Shown: positions 34,080-41,766, numbered from the stretch's first letter. The stretch is DNA of 64,000 nt from Pseudomonas entomophila L48 (GCF_000026105.1 NC_008027.1:3926501-3990500), one strand, 5' to 3'. Notes: generated by a model not told the origin, from the sequence alone. Made by a program: numbers and translations.

Positions 34080-34253
34080 TTTGACAGGCCGCGACGGTAT
34101 TAAGCATGCGGCTAGCCCTCGATGGCGGCTGTACGTGCGGGCACGCTCGCGTGCGCCGGAACTTTGCTTATTCCGCCGGTCTGTCAACCCGCGTACAGCT
34201 GCCACCCTTCTGTTTGACAGCAGACAGGTGGCTGCCCTCAAAGGAATAAGAAG
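34080..34253 (+). promoter_or_regulatory. antisense target leader, copy 1 (a1/b1 and a2/b2 sites)
   Basis: a1 TTGACAG (34081-34087) and b1 GGTATTAAG (34096-34104) precede the folded RNA. a2 TTGACAG (34214-34220) and b2 GGAATAAG (34243-34250) follow it. b2 overlaps the AAGGA Shine-Dalgarno of the gene starting at 34254. The complementary a' and b' lie between. Pairing of b' with b2 would block ribosome binding; pairing with a1/b1 would compete. Upstream is a perfect hairpin (GTCGCTG / CAGCGAC, 34057-34075). Confidence 0.8.
34124..34203 (+). ncRNA. C4-like antisense RNA, copy 1
   Basis: About 80 bases folding as three stems. Stem I pairs 34124-34141 with 34188-34203 (GCTGTACGTGCGGG / CCCGCGTACAGC). 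Stem II is GCACGC-TC-GCGTGC (34141-34154). Stem III is closed by CCGG/CCGG and its loop carries b' CTTATTCC (34167-34174). a' CTGTCAA (34181-34187) follows. This order of a1 b1 - RNA with b', a' - a2 b2 at a ribosome-binding site is that of C4 antisense RNA of phages P1 and P7. The same fold recurs at 40294. Confidence 0.78.
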
Positions 34254-34499
34254 ATGCTAAAGATCGTCCCCGATCCACCCCACAACCACCACTCCCTCGA
34301 AGACACCATCATCCAGGCCACCGAGTACGCCCTGTGCGCGCAGACCGTGGCGCATCAGGCTGTTCTACTGCATCCCAAGTCGCCCGTGTCGATTCTGGTC
34401 ATGGCTGCGATGCATGAAATGGAGGCGCTGCGGGTGCTGCTTGAGTCGGCGTTGATTCAGGTGCAGATGCCGCAGGTGGAGCCTCGGACGTTGCATTAA
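34254..34499 (+). CDS. small conserved Pseudomonas protein under antisense control, copy 1
   Basis: An 81-aa protein (MLKIVPDPPHNHHSLEDTII...) with a helical middle rich in Ala, no signal peptide and no membrane segment. Family not identified. The start ATG follows AAGGA by 8 bases, and that site is complementary to b' of the upstream C4-like RNA. It occupies the place of icd, the translated target in P1. Copy 2 at 40430 differs at a single residue (Thr79 to Pro). Confidence 0.75.
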   Translation: MLKIVPDPPHNHHSLEDTIIQATEYALCAQTVAHQAVLLHPKSPVSILVMAAMHEMEALRVLLESALIQVQMPQVEPRTLH

Positions 34500-34593
34500 G
34501 TCGGTATGTATGGAAAAGGTAGTGTGATAGAGAATTCATCGAAGATACTTGCTTGTTACTGTACAATCGACTGTTCTGGAGCATTAACGAAAA

Positions 34594-34636
34594 CGCACCC
34601 AAGCCACACATATGTAGGGCCTGGGCGCTTTTTTGC
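34594..34636 (+). terminator. imperfect terminator after copy 1 gene
   Basis: GCACCCAAGCC and GGGCCTGGGCGC pair imperfectly around a CACATATGTA loop and are followed by six T. Confidence 0.55.
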
Positions 34637-34774
34637 GTCAAAATTTTGGCTGAGGATGCAGGCCGCCAATTTATCAGACCAATTAATCCGCAATATCAGA
34701 ACTTTGATATCACAGAATAAACTCACACTCACGACAAGGTAGTTTATTGTTTTACCCACAACCAACCGCACATG

Positions 34775-35902
34775 CTAATGATGCGGAAACATATGAGTGA
34801 AATTCGATGAGCTTCGCGCCTTTTGAAACTCTCTAATTTGAAAATCAGAAATCTGCTCATAATCGGAATATGCCGTTTCCATATAGGTGGCTGACCACTC
34901 CCAAGAAACCTGTAGAAAACCACCCTTATCCATATGCTTTAAAAGCGAATACTTTTCAACATAGTACTTTAAGCCATGCCCATCACGCATAAGGCAATTA
35001 AAGTAAAGCACCTTTAATTCATCATCAGAAATCTGCGCCCTTAAAATATTACAATATTGGCGCCGCTGAAAATACTCCATACGAAGCTGCCGCTTCGACT
35101 TTTTACCTTTCTCAGAACCTTCCTCATGCACTTCCAATTTAAAATTATCGATCAACTTTAGAATTTGATACATATTCCTAAAGTATTGTGAGAGCAATAT
35201 CTTGCAATCATTGCCAATTACAATTTTTACTGACTCAATCAACTTACCTAGACCATCAGCATTCAACCGCTCTTGCTGCGCCCTGTGCTCCACCCAACTA
35301 TCAAACCCCAACAAATCAGATCGCTTAACTTTTAACGCAGCTTCACTTTCATTTACCAAATCAAGTACGCCATCAACTACAATCTTGAAAAGATCTCCCT
35401 CCCCCTTATTACGGGCACGCATCCTTTCCGCCAGCCGACCATGCACATCTAGCAATCGAAAAAGTACAGATTCAAAATTCTGCCGCTCAAATACAGCCGT
35501 CTGCTTGTCCTGAATGCGATTCGCAATACGAGTCTCTTCTTTTGCCTCCTTAAGCTCCTTGCTTTGCATTTTTATTGTAAATAAAACTGCAATCAGCGCC
35601 ATAAAACTAAGAAGTGGATTCAATACTCCACCAAAGAAGTCTCCTATTTGCCCCATGTACCCGAGCTGAGTAACATTCGCAAACCCCAGGAATGGAAAAT
35701 CAACATTAACGGCAATCTTCAACCACAAAATAAAAGCAACAAAAAGGATCAAGAAAACACTAACCGCTAGAAATGTCGGCCCGAATCGCATCCACGAGCA
35801 TTTATCGTAGATACTCATCCAGATCTTGCGAAAGAAAATAGATATCCTTTCATTACGAAGCTGCTTCCTATACTCGGCGCCCAACCTTTTTTCAAGCAAC
35901 AC
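34775..35902 (-). CDS. putative phage abortive-infection membrane protein (AbiC-like)
   Basis: A 375-aa protein with two membrane segments (about residues 42-62 and 93-111) around the conserved turn IGDFFGGVLNPLLSF, then a coiled coil (112-135) and a cytoplasmic domain with FESVLFRLLDVHGRL, QYFRNMYQILKLID and NILRAQISDDELKVLYFNCL. This pattern is that of the putative AbiC-type abortive infection family (PF16872). Codon use and AT-rich composition differ from flanking core genes. The start is GTG with AGGAG 5 bases upstream. It is transcribed toward the copy-1 module. Confidence 0.78.
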   Translation of the reverse strand: MLLEKRLGAEYRKQLRNERISIFFRKIWMSIYDKCSWMRFGPTFLAVSVFLILFVAFILWLKIAVNVDFPFLGFANVTQLGYMGQIGDFFGGVLNPLLSFMALIAVLFTIKMQSKELKEAKEETRIANRIQDKQTAVFERQNFESVLFRLLDVHGRLAERMRARNKGEGDLFKIVVDGVLDLVNESEAALKVKRSDLLGFDSWVEHRAQQERLNADGLGKLIESVKIVIGNDCKILLSQYFRNMYQILKLIDNFKLEVHEEGSEKGKKSKRQLRMEYFQRRQYCNILRAQISDDELKVLYFNCLMRDGHGLKYYVEKYSLLKHMDKGGFLQVSWEWSATYMETAYSDYEQISDFQIREFQKARSSSNFTHMFPHH

Positions 35903-36048
35903 AATAACTCCTGTAATTTAGCTTCAGCTGGCGATCGATAATACGTCCAATAAAAATCAATGCATGCTACCCAAAAGCCACTACCCAGTCCATATCTGCA
36001 CGCATCCGCAGATGCTTCAACCCGTAGCTGACATAACGCACCCAATAT

Positions 36049-36656
36049 TTGACATTCGTCTCACTCTTCCACCACAGAGCCAGGCAATACCTGCACGCCA
36101 CAGCAACCCTACACGCTCACCCGGCTACTGATCCATTCTGTACCTTTGAGATCCGCCGCCTGGCCCGTGAGGCCGGGTGCGAGTTCGCCGTCAGCAAATA
36201 CACGCAGAAAACCCGCACGGCCCCTTCTTCAGCCCAAAAGCTGAGGGCATACGATATGAGCAAGCACATCCTCGACAATCGGACCCTGCCCCTCCTCCAG
36301 GTCCAGGTCAGCCTTTACCCTCATGCACCGCTCTACTCCGCAGCGTGATGTGCCGTCGTTCCGCCTGAAGGTTGAGCGCAGCCAATTCGATGCGCTCTTC
36401 TCCGTCGAGCAGGGAAGCGAACGCCACACGCTGATCCTGCCGAACGAAAAAAGAAGCACCTCAAACTGGCTAATTTCATCGAGGCGATTATTAATGAACC
36501 CTTCGAACCAAGCAGCCCAGCCGATCTACCGGCACTTCCACACGCAAGCCGACGCTTCGGCACCTTTGAAACAGAGCAACGGCAGCAGGTGTTCGAGCCA
36601 GGCCAAGTCGCTCCCGAGCTAGCCGATTTCAAAGCGCCTATAAATGCCACTATCTA
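36049..36656 (+). pseudogene. decayed ORF, origin not recognised
   Basis: Open stretches on the plus strand do not form a single frame. One ends at 36348. A second begins near 36323 (FRLKVERSQFDALFSVEQGSE). If one base shift is allowed near 36448-36455, in an A-rich run, it continues coherently as HLKLANFIEAIINEPFEP to a stop near 36656. This suggests a frameshifted gene remnant. No family is recognised. It lies between the AbiC-like and ParA-like genes. Confidence 0.4.
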
Positions 36657-36844
36657 GCTTCAGACCGAGTCCTTACGCCACCAGCCAGCAAGGGTTCATA
36701 GCACTCAACTGCATGCGACGCCATAGCGGGCGACTGCAACACTCCCACACACTACCTCTTACAGAAATCTCAGCTGAAGGCCTTGTGATATCACGAAATT
36801 TGAAGGATGATCGAACGCTTATGTTTGCCAGAAGGAACTCCTTA

Positions 36845-37858
36845 ATGAAAAGTATCGCTTTTTTCAACAACAAGGGAGGAGTGGGGAAAACAACCCTCCT
36901 GTGCAACCTTGCCGCTCACTTCGCCTTACAAGAAGGAAAGAAAGTACTAATCATTGATGCCGACCCTCAAAGCAACGCCACTGCTTACCTACTGCCAAAC
37001 GCCCAAATTCAGAATATTTATTCTGACCAGACACTCCCAAATCTTTATGAGTATTACGAACCAATTGCACGTGGCAAGGGGTTCCCCGAGCAGCAACCAC
37101 TTATAGTTAAGTCCCCAAGATTCGGAGTCGATTTAGTACCTGGACATCCAAGATTTGCGCTTCGGGAAGACCTGCTAGCTAAAGACTGGGGAGACACGCT
37201 TATTGGCGATGATCGAGGCCTACAAACCACCTTTACCTTCGCCCACCTATTAAATAAATCAGCCAAACACTACGATTATGTATTCATAGATATGGGACCG
37301 TCGCTAGGCGCAATAAATCGATCAATCTTACTTGCCGCCGACCACTTCTTAACACCCATGTCAGCCGACCTTTTTAGCCTGATGGCTATCGAAAATATAA
37401 TCCTTTCGTTAAAAACCTGGCGCGATGAACTTTCTGCCGGCCTAGACTTCTTCGAAAGAAAGAATAAATATAGATACGAGCAAGATAGCTCCGAGATCAA
37501 GTGGAAGATATCATTCCTTGGATATGTTATGCAGCAATACAAAGCCAAAAGCGTGCGAGGCGAGCTACGGGCAGTTGCATCTTACGACAAAATAATACAA
37601 AAATTCCCTGCTGACATTTCCGAACTTGAGATGGCATTTGGCCTGAAGAGCCCTGAAACAGCTGACCTTGGAAAGTTTCCGTCTCTCTACAGCCTCGTGC
37701 CAATGTCTCAAACTGCTAACGCGCCTATTTTCTCATTGGGATCGAGTGATGGCGTGGTCGGTGCTCATTTTGCAAAAGTTGACGAATCAAAATACATGTT
37801 TGCCGAAATTGCAAACAGAGTGAAGGCCCGCTTAGCATTGGCGGAGAACTTCAAATGA
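36845..37858 (+). CDS. ParA-like ATPase, partner of SIR2 protein
   Basis: A 337-aa P-loop ATPase of the ParA/MinD class: deviant Walker A FNNKGGVGKTT (residues 7-17), switch I DADPQSNAT (38-46), Walker B YVFIDMGPSLGAINRS. The C-terminal 130 residues go beyond the plasmid-type core. No ParB gene or parS-like repeat is nearby, so plasmid partition is unlikely. The ATG at 36845 has GAAGGA 8 bases upstream; in-frame upstream ATGs lack it. Its stop overlaps the SIR2 gene start (ATGA). The gene is AT-rich. Confidence 0.85.
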   Translation: MKSIAFFNNKGGVGKTTLLCNLAAHFALQEGKKVLIIDADPQSNATAYLLPNAQIQNIYSDQTLPNLYEYYEPIARGKGFPEQQPLIVKSPRFGVDLVPGHPRFALREDLLAKDWGDTLIGDDRGLQTTFTFAHLLNKSAKHYDYVFIDMGPSLGAINRSILLAADHFLTPMSADLFSLMAIENIILSLKTWRDELSAGLDFFERKNKYRYEQDSSEIKWKISFLGYVMQQYKAKSVRGELRAVASYDKIIQKFPADISELEMAFGLKSPETADLGKFPSLYSLVPMSQTANAPIFSLGSSDGVVGAHFAKVDESKYMFAEIANRVKARLALAENFK

Positions 37859-38703
37859 TCAACTGGCCAGAAACGCTACTGAAAGACATCGAATCTAGAC
37901 GCGTAGTTATTTTCTTGGGCTCAGGAGTCTCGAGAAACTCAACAGGAGAAGACAACAACACAAGGCCAAAAACTTGGGAAAGCTTCTTGACAAATGCTGC
38001 CACCAACGCCGGCATCTTGGATGTTGTAAATCCCTTCCTAGCCACGAAAGACTACCTAACCGCACTAGATTTAATACGAAATCACTGCTCGCGAGACGCT
38101 TATGCTGAGCTTGTAAAAAAGGAGTATCTTGACCCAAGATACTCAGAAGCCCCGATTCATGAGGCAATTTACAAACTTGACAGCAACATTGTCCTAACAC
38201 CTAACTTTGACAAAATATACGACGTCTACGCAAGCGCCAAATCTCGCGGCACGACCACCATCAAACAATACTACGAACTAGACCTTGCAAGATACATACG
38301 AGGCGATCGCCGAGTAATTGTAAAGATTCACGGATCCGTTGACTCTCCAGAAAACATGATCTTCGGAAGAAGAGATTATGCCGAAGCACGGGTAAAGCAC
38401 AGCTGGTTCTACGACATCCTAAAATCATTGATACTCACCCATACATTCCTATTTATAGGGTGCGGTACAGACGACCCAGACATTCGACTATTACTTGAAG
38501 ACGCCAAATTTAGTGCAGGCTTTGCGCGCGAGCACTATTTTATCTCAGCAAAAGGTTCCATAAGCACAGGCTTCAAAGAAATTTTGGAAAGCACCATGAA
38601 TCTCCGTGTGCTCGAATATGACTATGAGGATTTAATCGGAGACCATTCAGATCTCACCGCCTCCTTAGAAGCGCTTGCTGATTCGCTAAGCTGGAACTCA
38701 TAA
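37855..38703 (+). CDS. SIR2-domain protein, candidate NADase effector
   Basis: A 282-aa protein with the SIR2-like fold: FLGSGVS (residues 20-26), LTPNFDKIYD (Asn117), KIHGS (His159, the equivalent of the catalytic His), FIGCGTDDPDI (200-210). No zinc-binding Cys quartet is present, as in defence-type SIR2 NADases and unlike deacetylases. It is translationally coupled to the ParA-like gene by a 4-base overlap. NAD degradation on phage infection is inferred by family and neighbourhood only. Confidence 0.85.
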   Translation: MINWPETLLKDIESRRVVIFLGSGVSRNSTGEDNNTRPKTWESFLTNAATNAGILDVVNPFLATKDYLTALDLIRNHCSRDAYAELVKKEYLDPRYSEAPIHEAIYKLDSNIVLTPNFDKIYDVYASAKSRGTTTIKQYYELDLARYIRGDRRVIVKIHGSVDSPENMIFGRRDYAEARVKHSWFYDILKSLILTHTFLFIGCGTDDPDIRLLLEDAKFSAGFAREHYFISAKGSISTGFKEILESTMNLRVLEYDYEDLIGDHSDLTASLEALADSLSWNS

Positions 38704-38732
38704 GAACGTCTGCCGAGACTGAGCGCAAAATT

Positions 38733-38765
38733 CGCTGGCGCATAGGCTATGCTATGCCGCCAGCG
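38733..38765 (+). terminator. strong hairpin after the SIR2 gene
   Basis: CGCTGGCG-CATAG pairs with CTATG-C-CGCCAGCG, 30 bases after the stop. There is no T run, so it may be a Rho-type or mRNA-stabilising hairpin rather than a classic terminator. Confidence 0.55.
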
Positions 38766-38821
38766 CTACCTCTGTTTGCCAACACATGAGTATGGTGGGT
38801 GTTCAGTCCCAGAGGGTCATG

Positions 38822-39038
38822 GTGCATCCTCAACTCCTCATGAGGAGGATGCATTTTGGAAGGACGTATTCATGACTCAGCCTACACGACGCCGCGAATC
38901 CGAGCCGAGCTCCAAGCGTCGAAAGAATCGAATCGAAAGCTCGCTGCCTGCTACCGGCTGAGCGTGAAGTCCGTCATTGAATGGCGTTCACTAACCACTA
39001 CACAGAATGCTCGGATGGGACCTGCCAAACCATGGTAA
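38822..39038 (+). pseudogene. IS481-family transposase N-terminal fragment
   Basis: The frame from 38856 to 39038 reads MEGRIHDSAYTTPRIRAELQ and continues SKESNRKLAACYRLSVKSV, the N-terminal HTH of an IS481-family transposase. It stops after 60 codons, with no catalytic domain. A perfect hairpin (TGCATCCTC / GAGGATGCA, 38822-38852) precedes it. It marks an old insertion between the SIR2 gene and the lipoprotein, and is unrelated to the intact IS at 10168. Confidence 0.65.
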
Positions 39039-39150
39039 GCGATTCAACAAAGATGGCTCTTGAATGAAGGAGATATCCCGGCAAAGACATTCTGGACCGT
39101 AGATTGGCTCCAAGCCAGCACTGCAAAAGTTCTGACTTGCCGCGAAGTGC

Positions 39151-39723
39151 CTACTGCTGCGAAAGCAGCTCAGCAGGGCAGCTCCAAGTGTGTACTTTCT
39201 CTTCCTCACCCAGAGAAACCACTCTCAGACAGCCGTCAACAGGTGGGTTCTTGTCGAGGGCGGTTTCGATGTAGGTGATTGCAGCCGGCCCCTTGTCAAT
39301 CTGCTCCTGACATCCCTGCGCTTCCTTCACGTAGGCATTCAACACGTCTTCTGGTTTTTGCGTTCGGATAGTTCCTGCCACTGTCAACCAGTACTCTTGA
39401 GCTTTGTATCCTGCACCACGACACTGGGACAGCGGAGACAGGATACCGAACGCGTCCGCTTCAGATTTGAGAGCCAGCATCTTTTTACTCTGGGCAACCA
39501 ACTCCGGCCCTACCGGTAGAGCAGAGAGGACTCGAATTTCACCGACATAGACTGTCGTTTTCAGGAGATAGGCAATCGCGTCCCCGCGTTGCTCCTGGTA
39601 TTGACCAATCTCTTTTTTGTTGTCGCCGGTGACCTTGTAGCCCTTGTCATTGCAACCGACTAAAATCGATGCTGCCAAGAGGACGGCAGCGCCCCCAAAA
39701 ACAGGACGTTGAAGCTTCTTCAC
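39151..39723 (-). CDS. lipoprotein of unknown function
   Basis: A 190-aa protein with a signal and lipobox (LLAASILVGCNDKGY, Cys about residue 22), then a helical region with four further Cys (SQCRGAG, GCQEQ, GCLRV, SCPAEL) that could form disulfides in the periplasm. No family is recognised. The GTG at 39723 is used because it fits the signal peptide (VKKLQRPVF...) and AAGGTAGGG lies before it. A longer frame from 39810 would put a hydrophilic tail ahead of the signal. Confidence 0.6.
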   Translation of the reverse strand: MKKLQRPVFGGAAVLLAASILVGCNDKGYKVTGDNKKEIGQYQEQRGDAIAYLLKTTVYVGEIRVLSALPVGPELVAQSKKMLALKSEADAFGILSPLSQCRGAGYKAQEYWLTVAGTIRTQKPEDVLNAYVKEAQGCQEQIDKGPAAITYIETALDKNPPVDGCLRVVSLGEEEKVHTWSCPAELLSQQ

Positions 39724-40247
39724 ATTCCCTACCTTTTTCTGGTTATCCCTAAGCTCAAGGTGATGCCCTTGAGGCGGCTCATCGTACAAGACACCACTAT
39801 CACGAACCAAACCCAGCTCACTCTAGTTACTGCATGGACGTACGCCTGACAGGCGTTCAGCGCGATCAGTCCTCAATCACCTTAATCGGTGATGGCGATA
39901 ATTCACCGAGCATGCGCTCGACCAAATTGGGCGCTTACGGCTCCATCCTCTACATCTCTGCTGCCGGTGAACGCTCGCACGCCACCGTCATCCAAGGTGG
40001 CAATGGTTTCGGCGTCAAATTGGGCCGCCCGCGCAGATTAGCAGTGGCCACCGGCTGTTTAGGCGACACTGCGCTCTGAAATATCGTTGACTTCCTTCAA
40101 AGATGCTCACTTGCCTCTGACGAAAATCAGACTTAACCACTTCCTTGTAGTCCATTTCCCAAACATACTTCTGCGGCCTTTTTTCCGTTGCGGTCGCCCT
40201 GGCGGGGCTCTAGTCTCGGCCTGTCGTTGCACATCAACGACACAGCT

Positions 40248-40429
40248 TTGACAGGCTGTGACGGTACAATCACGCTGGCAGTCTCCGTTTAATGGTGGCT
40301 GTACGTGTGGGCACGCTTGCGTGCGCCGGAACTTTTGTGTGATTTACCGCCGGTCTGTCAACCCACGTACAGCTGCCACCCTTCTGTTTGACAGCAGGCT
40401 GGTGGTGGCACCGTCAACGGTAAATCACC
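40248..40429 (+). promoter_or_regulatory. antisense target leader, copy 2 (a1/b1 and a2/b2 sites)
   Basis: a1 TTGACAG (40248-40254), b1 GGTACAATCAC (40263-40273), a2 TTGACAG (40388-40394) and b2 GGTAAATCAC (40419-40428). b2 ends one base before the ATG at 40430, so its pairing with b' would cover the initiation region. The upstream hairpin is GTCGTTG / CAACGAC (40223-40241), with a compensatory change relative to copy 1. Confidence 0.8.
40294..40380 (+). ncRNA. C4-like antisense RNA, copy 2
   Basis: Same fold as copy 1. Stem I pairs GGTGGCTGTACGTGTGGG (40294-40311) with CCCACGTACAGCTGCC (40362-40377). Stem II is GCACGC-TT-GCGTGC (40311-40324). The stem III loop carries b' GTGATTTACC (40339-40348), a perfect 10-base complement of b2. 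a' CTGTCAA is at 40355-40361. The GCGGG/CCCGC to GTGGG/CCCAC change against copy 1 keeps stem I paired. Confidence 0.78.
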
Positions 40430-40675
40430 ATGCTAAAGATTGTTCCCGATCCACCCCACAACCACCACTCCCTCGAAGACACCATCATCCAGGCCACCGA
40501 GTACGCCCTGTGCGCGCAGACCGTGGCGCATCAGGCTGTTCTACTGCATCCCAAGTCGCCCGTGTCGATTCTGGTCATGGCCGCGATGCATGAAATGGAG
40601 GCGCTGCGGGTGCTGCTCGAGTCGGCGTTGATTCAGGTGCAGATGCCGCAGGTGGAGCCTCGGCCGTTGCATTGA
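40430..40675 (+). CDS. small conserved Pseudomonas protein under antisense control, copy 2
   Basis: An 81-aa protein, identical to copy 1 except residue 79 (Pro for Thr). Its translation start is covered by b2 of the second C4-like leader, which has a different b sequence from copy 1. No strong Shine-Dalgarno is visible (CAACGGTAAATCACC before ATG). A REP pair and a DUF3077-type gene follow. Confidence 0.75.
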   Translation: MLKIVPDPPHNHHSLEDTIIQATEYALCAQTVAHQAVLLHPKSPVSILVMAAMHEMEALRVLLESALIQVQMPQVEPRPLH

Positions 40676-40706
40676 GCCGGTATGTCGTGAGTTGCCTGGA
40701 GGGCCC

Positions 40707-40778
40707 TGTTCGCCGGCAAGCCGGCTCCTACCTGGGGCGCGAATCGCCTGTAGGAGCCGGCTTGCCGGCGAATGGGCC
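40707..40778. repeat. REP palindrome pair
   Basis: CCTGTTCGCCGGCAAGCCGG and its inverted copy lie between the copy-2 small gene and the DUF3077-type gene. Confidence 0.85.
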
Positions 40779-40813
40779 AGGCCAGGCACCAAGCCTTTCA
40801 GGGAGATTGAGCC

Positions 40814-41083
40814 ATGAGCACAGACGACACCACGCCCCACACCACCGTGGGCAAGACCAAGTTCTACCAGGGTGAAAAGCATACCGACCCGCTGTTCTGC
40901 ATCGAACCCGGCATCCCTTGCCAGCACGCACGGGAACAGGCCTCGGAGTTGATGGGCTGCGTGTGCGACCTGACCATTACCGGGATCATGGAAGACAAGC
41001 CTCAGCTGATCTGGGCGTCGTATTACCTGAGCGCGCTGGCCAAGGCGCTGATGGATGATGCGGAGTTGGGGATGAAGCATTAA
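40814..41083 (+). CDS. DUF3077-type small protein
   Basis: An 89-aa protein with FYQGEKHTDPLFCIEPGIPC followed by a helical part (AREQASELMGCVCDLTITGI, WASYYLSALAKALMDDAE), the DUF3077 pattern found in many pseudomonads. The function is unknown. GGGAGATTGAGCC precedes the ATG. It lies directly after the copy-2 antisense module, and this neighbourhood is probably the native site of the module. Confidence 0.75.
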   Translation: MSTDDTTPHTTVGKTKFYQGEKHTDPLFCIEPGIPCQHAREQASELMGCVCDLTITGIMEDKPQLIWASYYLSALAKALMDDAELGMKH

Positions 41084-41306
41084 AGGGCCGCCCTCTCGAG
41101 CGTTTGAAGAAGGCGTTGCAGCGCCTGTCAGAGCGAGCATGCCGGGGCAGAGCTCGTTCTCCAGGCGCGACAGGAAGTCAATTATGAGTCTGGATGCCAG
41201 GTGTTGCCGTGGTGTGCACGCACTCCGTCGGACCATGAGAACTTAGGGCACGGCCCCAGGTCTGATCAGCACCCCAACCCCTCGCCCCTCGGAGGCGTAC
41301 AAAACC

Positions 41307-41744
41307 ATGAAACATAAACTGGTGGCCATCTTCGCTTGTACATTGGCGCTTGGCGCTACTGCGTTGTTGCCTGCGGATGTCTCACCCATTGGCTCAGCCT
41401 ATGCCAAAGGCGGTGGCGGTGGCGGTGGCGGTGGCGGTGGCGGTCATGGTGGTGGGAACAGTGGCGGCCACGGCGGCGGCATGGGTGGGCACGATGGTGG
41501 CCGTTCCGGCTTTGGTGGTGATCACGCAGGCAAGGCCAGTCGCGATCACGGCGTCAGCGGCAACCGATACGGCAGCCTGCGCAATGATGACAATGGCCAT
41601 GGCGCCGTTACCTCAGGCGTAGCCCACTCCAAGGATACCCGCGGCCTGTCCAAATCCACCGCCGTCTCGCAGACAACCCCTGGGGATCATAACCAGAAGG
41701 GCCTGAGCAACGCGGTCCGGTCTTCGTCCAAGAACGATCGGTAA
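41307..41744 (+). CDS. exported glycine-rich protein
   Basis: A 145-aa protein: signal peptide ending about residue 33 (AYAKGG), then a run of about 12 Gly followed by GHGGG/GGMGGHDGG repeats to about residue 70, then a Ser/His/Asp-rich tail. It is probably disordered and secreted or periplasmic, with possible metal binding by His. The role is unknown. GGAGG precedes the ATG by 10 bases and a terminator follows. Confidence 0.7.
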   Translation: MKHKLVAIFACTLALGATALLPADVSPIGSAYAKGGGGGGGGGGGGHGGGNSGGHGGGMGGHDGGRSGFGGDHAGKASRDHGVSGNRYGSLRNDDNGHGAVTSGVAHSKDTRGLSKSTAVSQTTPGDHNQKGLSNAVRSSSKNDR

Positions 41745-41766
41745 GCTCAGCATTCCCATGGTTCCA

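Larger units (their letters stand above)
33955..34502 (+). repeat. direct-repeat module, copy 1 (leader plus 81-codon gene)
   Basis: This roughly 550-base segment recurs in direct orientation at about 40118-40682. The coding part differs by only about 5 bases in 243. The leader is clearly more diverged. The two copies bracket the AT-rich accessory genes. Confidence 0.9.
40118..40682 (+). repeat. direct-repeat module, copy 2 (leader plus 81-codon gene)
   Basis: Second copy of the segment at 33955-34502, in the same orientation and about 6.2 kb downstream. Identity begins at GAAAATCAGA.TTAACC and runs to the GGTATGT after the stop codon. Confidence 0.9.

Noticed and set aside
34124..34203. Riboswitch or transcription attenuator before the small gene
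   Set aside because: No terminator-like T run lies in the switch region; the duplicated a/b complements and b2 at the ribosome site fit antisense control of translation better.
36845..37858. Plasmid partition system
   Set aside because: Only a ParA-like ATPase is present; no ParB, no parS repeats or replication gene nearby, and the partner is a SIR2 protein.
39834..40079. 81-codon plus-strand frame between the lipoprotein gene and module copy 2
   Set aside because: No Shine-Dalgarno and no recognised family; could be a relic, but I cannot support it as a gene.
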